Source: Aphidius gifuensis
Taxonomy: Eukaryota > Arthropoda > Insecta > Hymenoptera > Braconidae
Reading direction: 5' to 3'
Assembly (NCBI RefSeq): GCF_014905175.1
Contig: NC_057789.1
Location: forward strand, 18,092,496-18,156,495
DNA: 64,000 bases
Shown: positions 11,191 through 20,673 of the stretch, piece by piece
Layout of the letters: each line of letters begins with the position of its first letter
Position numbering within the stretch: the first letter of the stretch is position 1
Notes under the pieces: model-generated
What the model saw: the letters and a program-made list of their open reading frames with translations, nothing else
Told to the model about the DNA's origin: nothing
The model's database searches: none
Made by a program: the position numbers and the translations under genes

Positions 11191-11996
11191 CAGTGATGGG
11201 TAAATGCTCGATTTTTGAGGTTTCTTACACTTACAGTAAGATACTGTAAGATACTGTAAGAAACTGTAAGATACCTGAGACGCCATTTTTGAATATTCTT
11301 ATTGACTGTCGACTCGACAATTAGTTCTTATTGCTCGAAATATATTGGTACATGTAATTTTATTTGTTATATAAATATATATAATATCAAGGAAAACCAG
11401 TTTTAAGGAATTAATGTTGCTTAAAAAAGAATTTCTTCGGCAACTGTAATTCCTTAGCTCCATCTTTTCCTTAGCTACTATTTTTCCTTGGGATTTTTAT
11501 TTATTCAAAAAATAAAATGCATGTAATTTTATTTATCAAATAAATTAAAATGTCCAAGGAAAAGCAATAGCTAAGAAAAAGATGTAGCTAAGAAATTAAT
11601 GTTGCCAAAAAATTATATTTTAAGGAATTAATGTTGCTTTAATTTTAAATAACTAATTTTTTAAATAAATAAAAATCCCAAGGAAAAATAGTAGCTAAGG
11701 AAAAGATGGAGCTAAGGAATTACAGTTGCCAAAGAAATATTTTTTCAAGCAACATTAATTCCTTAGCTACATCTTTTCCTTAGCTACTGCTTGTTTTTGG
11801 AATTTTTATTTATTTAATACATGTATTTATCGAATAAAAAAAAATTGTAGCACGAAGGTTCCACTTTCATTCGTAGAAGGCGCTGGGAACGCGATGTAAG
11901 ATACCTCGATGTATGAAACCGATGATGTAAGATACGGTATCTTACATGGTATCTTACACATGTAAGATACCCAGGTATCTTACCTACCCAACACTG
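11191..11996. mobile_element. hAT-like element with GTAAGATAC arrays and Sat-A core
   Basis: The left end is cagtgatgggtaaatgctcg and the right end is the complement of cagtgttgggtaggtaaga. The subterminal zones (11225-11275 and 11890-11985) repeat gtaagatac/gtatcttac. The core 11385-11835 is again Sat-A-like (ccttagctaccatt-type arms, ttaatgttgcttaaa). No ORF and no clear 8-bp duplication. Confidence 0.6.
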
Positions 11997-12194
11997 TTGT
12001 GTAATAAAAAAAAAAAATTTGACAGCTGTGTCCAGTGGTGTGTAGTGGTGTGGCTGAGTTTAATGAAGCATTTATTTTATGAGAAAAAGAGGGCACTTTC
12101 AACTATCATACACTTTATGTAGTATCATACGTATGATACGTATCATACATATGATTGTATGATACCACGAAAATCGTCGAATTACCCATCACTG

Positions 12195-12238
12195 TCTATG
12201 GCATAGAACTTGGTCGAAAAACTATGCTAGTGGCCACA
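12195..12238. repeat. Right half of the split palindrome
   Basis: tctatg target repeat followed by gcatagaacttggtcgaaaa and actatgctagtggccaca, complementary to 7849-7887. See the left half. Confidence 0.8.
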
Positions 12239-12498
12239 AGCCTCAATACTTTTGCGGTGCGTGTAAATACAACAGTAGTGTGTGCGTGTATGCGTCGAGT
12301 CGGGTACAGTCAGGTAGCGTTGAGTAGCATCGGGTCAAAATAAAACTATTTCTTTTTTTTATATATCTAGTGCGGTCGCGCAGGGAAGTTTTGAGTGGGA
12401 ATTCGTGAGGGGTAACGTTAATCAAAAAATATAAAACTCCAGAAATTGATTACGCGAAACGGATGGTTAAAAAAAAAAACTCATAAGAACTACCCCCG

Positions 12499-12660
12499 CA
12501 GTCCAATTCACAGGGCAAATTTTTTACAATTTAGGGCTTTTTTTTGCCGGTAATGGCGCTTGTCAAATTTTTTTTGTATCGATTTCACATACAAAAGCTC
12601 TACAAGCGCCACCAGTAGAGGAAAAAAGCCCTAATGTGTAATGCCCTGTGAATTGGACTG
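12499..12660. mobile_element. MITE, CAGTCCAATTCACAGGG family, copy 1
   Basis: A 162-bp palindrome-like element with termini cagtccaattcacagggc and its complement. It includes the internal strings tttagggctttt and tggcgcttgt with their inverted partners. A second copy of the same length class lies at 40674-40836. The flanks share ccg on both sides, but the second copy does not confirm a 3-bp duplication. Confidence 0.85.
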
Positions 12661-13034
12661 CCGCCCCCCTAAAATATTATTCCCTACAACTTTTATTTGA
12701 AAACTTTTTTTTCTAATTCTAACAGGAAACGCGAAATCGATTATTTCATTTTTAATGAATTTTTTTTAACCCTTTCCCAAGGGGATAGAATTTTTTAAAT
12801 ATTTTTATTAAAATTAGGAGGTCGAAATACCTTTAAAATAATTTTTTTTGTCAAAATCGGGTGAATTTTTTTAAAATGCACATTCAAAACGAAACTAGCC
12901 TGGATCATTACTTAATTCTGGCGTATAAGCAAACCCGAATTTTATTTTACTGGCAAGATTTTACAATATTAAATCTTGTTTTTATTATTAGAAAAAATAA
13001 GACTCAGATTTGTTCATATGCCAGGGTTGAGTAA
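12661..13034. other. Intergenic stretch
   Basis: No ORF. An inverted pair, tggcgtataagcaaaccc...caagattttacaata against tattaaatcttg...ttgttcatatgcca (about 12919-13024), makes a further hairpin of roughly 105 bp. Confidence 0.45.
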
Positions 13035-13190
13035 ACACTAACTCCGGCCATTACGAACGGACCTCAGCAATATGTCATATGGAAGCGAAAGTTCAAAGAT
13101 GTCATAACGATATTGCGCACGCCAGATGTGAACCTGGCAAAAGAACATCTCGAGGATCATTTCGAGGAAAATCTAATTATACATAGATAG
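13035..13190 (+). pseudogene. Possible Myb/SANT-like DNA-binding fragment
   Basis: Fifty-one sense codons run to a TAG at 13188-13190. The segment AITNGPQQYVIWKRKFKDV has the 'GP...W+..+.D' pattern seen in Myb/SANT-like domains of insect transposon-derived and Zeste-like regulators. A stop lies just upstream (13032-13034), and the next transposon (13189 onward) starts exactly at the downstream end, so only a fragment remains. The base composition (more GC) differs from the flanks, which supports former coding sequence. The family call is weak. Confidence 0.3.
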
Positions 13191-14026
13191 AGATGTGAGT
13201 CGATACGGTACCGTATGAATACCGAGCGCCAAATACGATACAGATACCGAAATACCGATGTTCCCATGTAAAAATACGGTATCTGTCATTTGATACTAAA
13301 ATACACCTCTCTAGATTTAAAAATACGGTATCAATACGGTATCAAAAATTTGTACATCTTGGCGCTAGTGGGCAGTGGCGCATGGCATCAGCCATTTTGG
13401 AAACAATTATTATTATTTATTTTTTTTTGTTGATGAAAAAAAACCCAAAGAAATAGGATAAATGATACAATAAAGGTAATAACTTAATTAAATAAGTTAT
13501 AAATATAATTGTTTATAAATTACACTAGTAATTTTTATTAGAAAATTTATTCGTATATTTGATTAATTTTAGGACAGAGAATTATTTAATTTCCAATAAT
13601 TAAATCTAAATTAAAAATATAGTGTGGCATAAGCAAACGAGGTTAGTTTATATTTTTTTGTCCGTTTATTGTCTGTAAATAATTATGTTATTAATTTTAA
13701 TAATTAATTATTTAGACTTGATAATTAAATAATTAATTCACTTTATTTATTTTGATACTAAAAATGTTTGAAGTTCGGTACAAAAAAGATGGCGGACAGT
13801 AAAATTGACACTAGCGCTACTCAATGTTGAACTTTTGATACCGTATTTTTTACATCTATAGGGGTGTATTTGGTATTAGTACGGTAGCGTATCAAAAATT
13901 TAGTTTGATACCGTATTTTAACATACAGAACACCCATTTGGTATTAAATACGGTGATACCGTATCAATACCGTATTAAATACCGTATTAATACCGAAAAA
14001 AAAAATACCGGTATTTTTACATCTCT
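13189..14026. mobile_element. TIR element with GATACGGTA arrays
   Basis: Short termini agagatgt and acatctct flank an 838-bp element. The subterminal zones (13199-13350 and 13835-14010) are saturated with atacggtat/ataccgtat in both orientations, and the AT-rich middle holds no ORF. The right terminus is followed directly by the GCATAAGTCC terminus of the next element. Confidence 0.65.
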
Positions 14027-14028
14027 AT

Positions 14029-15435
14029 GCATAAGTCCTAGAAAAATTATCTAGGATACTCATTAGAAGCGTCTTGATTTGTACTAATTTGTTCCACCAT
14101 TGATTTAATTTGTACCTTAAAATTAAAGGGTCCAGAAAGGGTTAAATATCGAATTTTTTTCTAGATGACTTAGAGGGGTAAAAAAAATTACTACAGACGC
14201 AGAATAATTTGTACTAATTTGTACCACCAAGCCCGGAATTTGTACCTCAAGAATAACAACAAAAAAATTTATTTATTCCAATATGATAACTAACAATTGC
14301 ATATCTACTTTAATTATTGAGGTACAAATTCTTATTTAATCGGTACAGATTAGCTCTTGTTCTGTTCTTTAAAATAAAAAAAAAATTATTAAAAAGTATT
14401 AATATTTGAAGGCATTTGTTAATAAAAGTATTTGATAAACAATTGCAAGGCGCTATTAAAAATCAATATTTTTTAATAATTTTTTTTTTATTTTAAAGAG
14501 GGAAACAAAAGCTAATTTGTACCGATGAAACTAGAATTTGTACCTCAATAATAATAATAATAATAAAACAGGTTACTCCGAAATATCAATTGATAATACT
14601 TTATTATTATTATTGAGATAATCGGCAATACCAGTTTTATTTGTTCTTTCAAAATATTAAAAAATATTTAAAAATTACGTATTTATTTGTTAATAAAAAT
14701 ATTTGATAAACAATTGCATGGCGCTTTTAAAAATTAATATTTTTTAATAATTTTTTTTTTATTTTAAAGAACAGAATAAAGGCTAATTTGTACCGATGAA
14801 ATTACAATTTGTACCTCAAAAATAATAATAAAAAAACAAGTTACTCCAAAATATCAAACAACAATACTTCATTATTATTATTTTTGAGATACAAATTGTA
14901 ATTTTATCGGTACAAATTAGCCTTTATTCTTTTTTTTAAAATAAAAAAAAAATTATTAAAAAATATTAATTTTCAAAAGCGCCATGCAATTGTTTATCAA
15001 ATATTTTTATTAACAAATGCATGGCGCCTTCAAATATTAATATTTTTCAATAATTTTTTTTTTATTTTGAAGAACAAAACAAAAGCTAATTTGTACCGAT
15101 AAAATTACAATTTGTACCTCAATAATAATAATAAAGTATTATCAATTGATATTTCGGAGTAACCTGTTTTTTTATTATTATTATTGAGGTACAAATTCTA
15201 GTTTTATCGGTACAAATTAGCTTTTGTTTCGCTCTTTAAAATAAAAAAAAAATTATTAAAAAATATTCATTTTTAATAGCGCCATGCAATTGTTTATCAA
15301 ATATTTTTATTAACTTAAATGCATGGCGCTTTCAAATATTAATATTTTTTAATAATTTTTTTTTTATTTTAAAGAACAGAACAAGAGCTAATTTGTACCG
15401 ATTAAATTAGAATTTGTACCTCAATAATTAAAGTA
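14029..15435. mobile_element. Composite palindromic element rich in GTACAAATT
   Basis: It starts with gcataagtcctagaaaaat, the same terminus as the element at 4691. Beyond about 14320 it becomes a chain of alternately inverted copies of a unit of about 130 bp: ggtacaaattagct, a ttaaaataaaaaaaaaatta tract, and gccatgcaattgtttatc or its inverse atgcatggcgc. Pairs form palindromes of about 270 bp, with four or five pairs in all. The expected right terminus is missing. No ORF. Confidence 0.7.
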
Positions 15436-15440
15436 GATAT

Positions 15441-15545
15441 TAGACCGTTTCAAAAAAAAAAAAAATTCTTTTTTTTTCTCTCCCACCCCCTAAAATCTTA
15501 GTATTCAACAAGACAAACAATCTACTATTTTCAATTTTTTTCTTT
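15441..15545. repeat. Dispersed repeat of about 105 bp, copy 1
   Basis: tagaccgtttc, a poly-A/poly-T tract, ctctcccaccccctaaaatc and tattcaacaagacaaacaat match 24541-24646 almost base for base. The unit has no ORF. It may be the end of a larger element. Confidence 0.85.
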
Positions 15546-15877
15546 TGATGTGTAAACATCTTTAGGCGCGGGTTGGGTTAGGGTAAAAGGAAAAAACATA
15601 GAGTTTAGACATCAGATCCGGTAACGGATCTGGGCAGAAATCCATTTTCTGTCAGTCTACATTGCGCCTTGCAGTGCCATGGTAATCGGTCGGTAACCGT
15701 TACCATCAGCCGTTCTGTAGTATAGATGAATTTAAATGTGCGTATTTATATATTTAATTTATTTATTATTATATATATATATGCGCCGTTGTATATATTA
15801 ATATACAAGTATTTTATTTGTATTTATTAGTTATACTTGCATTTGTTAGGCGAAGTAAAGTTCATATTGTACATATA
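15546..15877. other. Intergenic stretch
   Basis: No ORF. It contains a short inverted pair, gatccggtaacggatc (about 15617-15632), and a GC-richer segment to 15720 with no recognisable content. Confidence 0.4.
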
Positions 15878-16962
15878 CACTGAGGGAAATTTTAACTAAA
15901 AATTAAAATCATGGTTGGATAGAAATTACTATAGTACTTTGTAATTTTTGTTTTAATTCTGGGACTGGCCGCGAGAGTCGGAATTCTACAATAAAATTAT
16001 GTAAAATGTGTAAAATGTCAAAAAATTGTTGGGTTACTTCAAGCCTCTATACATCGTTATCTCTTGCAGATGGACATGGGGTTGAGTGAAGTTTATTATT
16101 GAAAATTCAATTCTAAACAATTTATAATGAATTACTTTTTTTGATTAATCTCTTAGATAATGAGTAATGAGTTAATTAAAATAAACACATACATGTTTTG
16201 TGAAAACAATAAAAATTATTATATGGTTGAATAAAAAATACTGCACAATTTAATAAATATTCTTATATATATAATAAAAATTATCATGTAGACATATAAA
16301 AGTTAGCATAGACTTAAATATTTTTTACTATATAGCTTTGTAAAAATTCTGTTTGTGGGACGAAATAACACAAAGATGGCCGACCGATTGAACAAATGAT
16401 TGAACTGTCATGTAATTTCAAGCATTTCTACAGCCTTATCTGTTGAAGCTAGGTATGGGGTTAAGCGAGGTTTATTGTTGGTTATTTATTTCTAAACAAT
16501 TTATCAAGAATAACTTTTTTCTATTTAACAATTAGTTTTCGAGTTTTGAGCGTGTAAACAGAAAAGAAAAAATGTTGGCGGGAATTGATTGCTATTCTCC
16601 GTGAATCTAGCACAAACTGCCGAACTTAACACAAAAAATGTCCAACTTTTAAATAAGATTTGTAATAAAATTTAGTAAATTCTAAAACCGGTAGTGGGTA
16701 AATTCTCAGTCTGCTAGATTTTACTTGTGAGTGTCGTGAATTTAGTCATTTTTTTAAACAGAAATTACAATAAAATTGTGTAAATTTTATGGCTTAGTAG
16801 TGTATATAGTCAATGGCCAGATTTTTTACATAATTTTATTGTAAAAATTATCTATCAATATGCGAATAATTCTTATAAATGACGGGGGAACGCAGTTTTT
16901 ACTATTTATTTTGTATTTTTTTCTTTTACGTTTGTAATTCTTAGTTAATATTTCTCTCAGTG
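15878..16962. mobile_element. TIR element with CACTGAG ends
   Basis: Left terminus cactgagggaaattttaac and right terminus the complement of cactgagagaaatattaac, flanked on both sides by tata. The interior has a diverged direct duplication (about 16025-16140 and 16400-16530; shared tggggttragygargtttat and ttctaaacaatttat). No ORF. The superfamily cannot be fixed from the ends alone. Confidence 0.7.
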
Positions 16963-17605
16963 TATATACATTATACATGCATATGCAAGTATTTTTCATT
17001 TACAAGATTAATATACCTATTAATATTGTTTATATGAAATAATATTTCCTGAATACAAAACATAATATTGAATTATTATACAATAATAATTTATTTATAA
17101 TATTGACTAATTTTATGTTTTTAAAAAAGAGAAATAGACATTGATGACTGATGTGTTAGTTTGAAAGAGAAAATTATTATTGTAATTGTACAGAAGAATT
17201 TCAGAAGATATTATCATAACCGAGACAACATGTTTTTTTATTCGGTTTTTATAGAAAATTTTCTCACGATTACGGGAAAAATACGGAAAAAATTCCTACG
17301 AATGCGCAGTGGTTAAAAATGGAGTTGAAATATGGAAAAAACGGCTATTTATCGGTTATATATCATGTAGCTATTGAAATAACGATTAATTCTCAAATTT
17401 AATAATGACCATCAATAAATCTCGTCAAGTAAAAAAAATAGTCAACATAAAAAAATTCGATATCGCGAATAGTTTTCGAGTTATAATAACTTATATATTT
17501 CGATATATTAAGTTTTTTTTTGTAATATTAATAAAGGCAATCGATAAAACTCGCCAAGCTAAAAAAAAAGCCCAATAAAAATTTTTATATCTCGAATAGT
17601 TATCA
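16963..17605. other. AT-rich stretch
   Basis: No ORF. Two loose direct copies (about 17415-17500 and 17540-17610) share ctcg(t/c)caag, a poly-A run, and tatcgcgaatag or tatctcgaatag. Confidence 0.4.
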
Positions 17606-17764
17606 AATCACATTTATATTTTTTGATCACATTATGTGATTTATTTATTGATCACATTGATAGAATAATCACATAATGTGATCAAAAAAAATATAAAAGT
17701 TTTCCAAATTTAAATGTGATCAAAAAATAAATCACATAATGTGATCAAAAATATAAATGTGATT
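17606..17764. repeat. Palindrome of ATCACATAATGTGAT modules
   Basis: aatcacatttatattttttg and following (17606-17660) is the reverse complement of 17711-17764. Within each arm, and once in the middle, lies the perfect 15-bp palindrome atcacataatgtgat followed by caaaaa. This gives nested palindromes over about 160 bp. Confidence 0.85.
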
Positions 17765-17912
17765 TTAAATTAAAAATGATCATTTTGTCATAATTAGTGT
17801 GAGTGCTGTGTGTGTGAGTATGCAGCTGCGCATTCATCCAGCGAATTTATGATTTAGCTCTATCTGGCGTTCGAATTTTGAATTAATTAGAAAAACAAAA
17901 ACATTTTAATTC

Positions 17913-18128
17913 ATGGCGCTTAAACACACACGTGGGTTCAGACGACATAATGATAATAATTCACGACGCTCGATTCTGATTGGTCAACTTAAAACGTTAA
18001 TAACTCAGGCACAAAGCGTCGTAGACCCAAACTGTAAAAACATGTACTATTTAAAATTTTACGTACAACCTCGTAGTATACCTACTGTTCGCGACTTAGG
18101 CTTCATCCTGTATTTCAGGATAAATTAA
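17913..18128 (+). CDS. Hypothetical 71-codon ORF
   Basis: ATG at 17913 to a stop at 18126-18128. The translation (MALKHTRGFRRHNDNN start, basic N-terminus, then QLKTLITQAQSVVDPNCKN) has a more protein-like composition than other ORFs nearby and is preceded by a GC-richer leader. I recognise no family, no splice partner is visible and no second copy exists in the window. It may be chance or the first exon of an unseen gene. Confidence 0.2.
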   Translation: MALKHTRGFRRHNDNNSRRSILIGQLKTLITQAQSVVDPNCKNMYYLKFYVQPRSIPTVRDLGFILYFRIN

Positions 18129-18234
18129 TTTAGGCAAAGTATTTTAATGTATTATCAAAGATTTAATTCAAACTAAATAATCTAAGTAGAGTGATAATCT
18201 TGTCAATGCTAAGTTGCAAGTAAGACAGTCAGAC

Positions 18235-18495
18235 TTAGACTGACGCTTTTACAAATATTACATTTCCTCTAAATTTCCTTTTTGCTCTTTTTAATATCCG
18301 TGAAAAAGTGAAATCTTCTAAAATATATTTACAAGGACATTGCAACATAACTAAACACTTAAACGTAATAAAAAAAAAAAAATAAATAAATATGTTCATC
18401 CTTATACCTGAGTTACCAACATGAGTTTTATCTCTTACTTTGTTTTCACCATTACCCTCTTGTTTAAAGTCTACCGACAAGTAAAAACTAAACAT
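18235..18495 (-). CDS. Hypothetical small ORF, possibly two exons
   Basis: The 86-codon ORF can also be read as spliced: exon 1 18495-18408 (MFSFYLSVDFKQEGNGENK, 29 codons plus one base), a donor CAG|GTATAAG, an acceptor ATTTTAG at 18318, and exon 2 18317-18235. The phase is compatible, giving 56 residues ending in a basic tail (SRILKRAKRKFRGNVIFVK). Removing the intron deletes the low-complexity IYFFFFITF stretch, which favours splicing. Function unknown. The ORF starts about 50 bp from the CCCTGG-ended element at 18543. Confidence 0.25.
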   Translation of the reverse strand: MFSFYLSVDFKQEGNGENKVRDKTHVGNSGIRMNIFIYFFFFITFKCLVMLQCPCKYILEDFTFSRILKRAKRKFRGNVIFVKASV

Positions 18496-18542
18496 GTTTT
18501 TCTAACAATTGGTTCATGGAAAGAAGAATTAGGTTTTGGCAG

Positions 18543-18800
18543 CCCTGGTAGAAATATTTCTCCGCCATTACTCCGGCTTTTTCCGGCATTACTCCGGCTT
18601 TCTCCGGCATTACTCCGTTTTTGGCCTATTTCCGGAGAAACTACTCCGGCATGAGGTTGGTGGCGGAGAAATTACTCCGGCATGAAATTGATGGCGGAGA
18701 AATTATTCCGGCATGAGGTTGATGGCGGAGAAATTACTCCGGCATGAGATTGGTGGTGGGAAAATTTTTCCGGCATGGGATTGATGGCGGAGAAAATATT
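18543..18800. mobile_element. CCCTGG-ended element with CTCCGGCAT repeats (truncated)
   Basis: The left terminus ccctggtagaaatatttctc is followed by direct repeats of about 32 bp (tccggcatgaggttgatggc then ggagaaatta). The right terminus is missing. The repeat unit is the reverse complement of the one in 21606-22390. Confidence 0.75.
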
Positions 18801-19287
18801 ACAATTGTTATTAATAAATACTATTTTTGAGCAGACAAACTAGAAGTATCTTTCATCGGTTGAACATTTTTATAATATGACAATCTATTCTTTTGTGTTC
18901 TTTTGGTTCATGGAGAACCACATCCAACCCCGCACATACACATGCTTTATAAAAAAAAAAAATTGTCAAGTTCGCTCACACATTTATAATCTAATCCTCG
19001 CCGAGTCGCCGGACGGCTGCCAGAAATACCACCTCTACTGCTCACCATCGCTACTCATATGCATGTGTGCGCCACTGTAGCATAGCAGTGGAAGCAACGT
19101 AGATTGTTTTTATTCATTATCTTGTTAAAAGAAAAAAGTTGTAGTGTTGTGCCCTAGTATATAAGGCAATGGAAAATCATATCAATAAACAAATAAAATA
19201 ATAAAAAAAGCCATATTGTGCCCAGGGCTAATATTAAAACACTCAGAATAAATGAATTCTGCTTGGATAAATTTGTGGTTCAGCAAA
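18801..19287. other. Upstream flank of the PP2A-A pseudogene
   Basis: Holds one weak 67-codon ORF (18877-19080) with no recognisable features. The segment before 19288 may be the duplicated 5' leader of the PP2A scaffold gene, since the copy begins exactly at a start codon with no insertion before it. Confidence 0.35.
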
Positions 19288-19332
19288 ATGGCAGCAGCCG
19301 ACTCACCAACGGACGACAGTCTTTATCCAATT

Positions 19333-20673
19333 TAGGGTTACCATGCGTCCTGATTTAGCAGGACATGTCCTGATTTTGTTTGGCTTGTCCTGATACGGTC
19401 TTGATTTGTCAAATGTCCTGATTTTTGAGACTTGTTCACAATTTTAAAAATTTTCTTTTTATTATAATTTTTTTTTTTAATAAATATAATATAGAATTTA
19501 TCATTTACGCTACTATGATAGACTCTTGAATACCTCTAATTATTGAAATTAAAATGGCGTGCAGAATATGTACCCGTCCTATAGAGTATAGAGGGCCCGA
19601 TGCAAAATTTGTATAGCGTAGGCAACCCTTCTTTTATTTTTGTAAATTTTGTGGCTTGCCACTTAATTTCTTTAGCTAAATTAATTTTTTAAAAATGAAT
19701 AAGTAAGCCACATCCTTCCCTTAGCCATTTTTCCTACAGCTTATAATTTGTTTAAATAAATAAAAAGCTATTAACAAATGGCTAAAGAAAGGATGTGGCT
19801 TGCCAGTTAATTTTTTTAGCTAAATTGATTCTTCAAAAATTAATTGGTAAGCATTTTTTCTATAGCTTTCAATTTCCCTGGTAGAAATAATTTATCCGGA
19901 TTTTTTCCGGATTTCTCCGAATTTTCTTGGAAGAAAATTCGGTTTTTATATTTCGTATGTAAACTCTTATTTCTGGTTCTTTTATTGATTTTTCTATTTT
20001 TTTTTGTTGGTTTTTTTTAAGCGAAAATTCCGGAAAAAATCCGGAGATATTATGAAAATAGTCTGGAGATTACTCTGTAAATATCTCTGGAAGTCTCAAT
20101 TACGTCGAAATCTGGAGAGATTTTTTCTACCAGGGTTGGTTAAATAGATAAAAAGCTATTGACAATTAATTGGTAAGCAACATCTATTTCTTAGCCATTT
20201 TTCCTATAGCTTTCAATTTGTTTGAATAAATAAAAAGCTATATTGTCAAGTTTATGTAGCTCGCTAATTATTTTCTTTAGCCAAATTAATTCTTCAAAAA
20301 TTAATTGGTAAGCAACTTTCCTCCTTAGCCATTTTTCTCATAGCTTTCAGTTTGTTTAAATAATTATTAATTTAACAACTTAAAAGCTATAACAAAAAGC
20401 CTAACGAAAGGATTTCGCTTACCAATTAATTTTTGATCAATTATTTTACACAAAGAAATTAACTACTGTAAAAAATTTTTCTATCGTTTGTGTAATTTTG
20501 ATGAATAATTATTGAATAATTAAAAGAAAACAAGTGAATAAATAACATATAATCAAAATAAATGAATTGTTATGATTATCTACTTGAAACATAAATTTAT
20601 AGGTGGAGGGGGTAAAATTTTGGAGTGGGAGGAAAATGTCCTGATTTGGCTTTTTCGAGATATGGTAACCCTA
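19333..20673. mobile_element. hAT-type MITE with TAGGGTTACCAT ends, TSD ATCCAATT
   Basis: The 12-bp terminal inverted repeats tagggttaccat/atggtaaccct(a) are flanked by a perfect 8-bp duplication atccaatt (19325-19332 and 20674-20681), the hAT hallmark. Removing one copy restores the PP2A reading frame. Subterminal gtcctgatttagcaggacat and aaaatgtcctgatttggc add inverted motifs. The core carries Sat-A-like palindromes (agccacatccttcccttag, aatggctaaagaaaggatgt). No transposase. Confidence 0.9.
19876..20135. mobile_element. CCCTGG-ended element nested in the hAT MITE
   Basis: Termini ccctggtagaaataa and the complement ttttttctaccaggg are perfect partners. The interior repeats tccggatttt/ggaaaaaatccgg and tctggaga-type units. 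This is a third interior type for the same termini. Confidence 0.75.

Larger units (their letters stand above)
7888..12194. mobile_element. hAT-like TIR element with TGATAC arrays (outer nest)
   Basis: The ends are cagtgttgggtaggta on the left and the complement of cagtgatgggtaattcg on the right, resembling hAT termini (CAGTG-TGGG). Both subterminal zones (7901-7980 and 12105-12170) are packed with gtatgatac/gtatcatac in both orientations. Only a 6-bp flanking repeat (tctatg) is visible, where hAT elements usually give 8. The interior is occupied by two further TIR elements, and no transposase ORF is seen. Confidence 0.65.

Noticed and set aside
12155..12425. Small ORFs on both strands at the right edge of the transposon nest
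   Set aside because: They start in the GTATGATAC array and the split palindrome; not genes.
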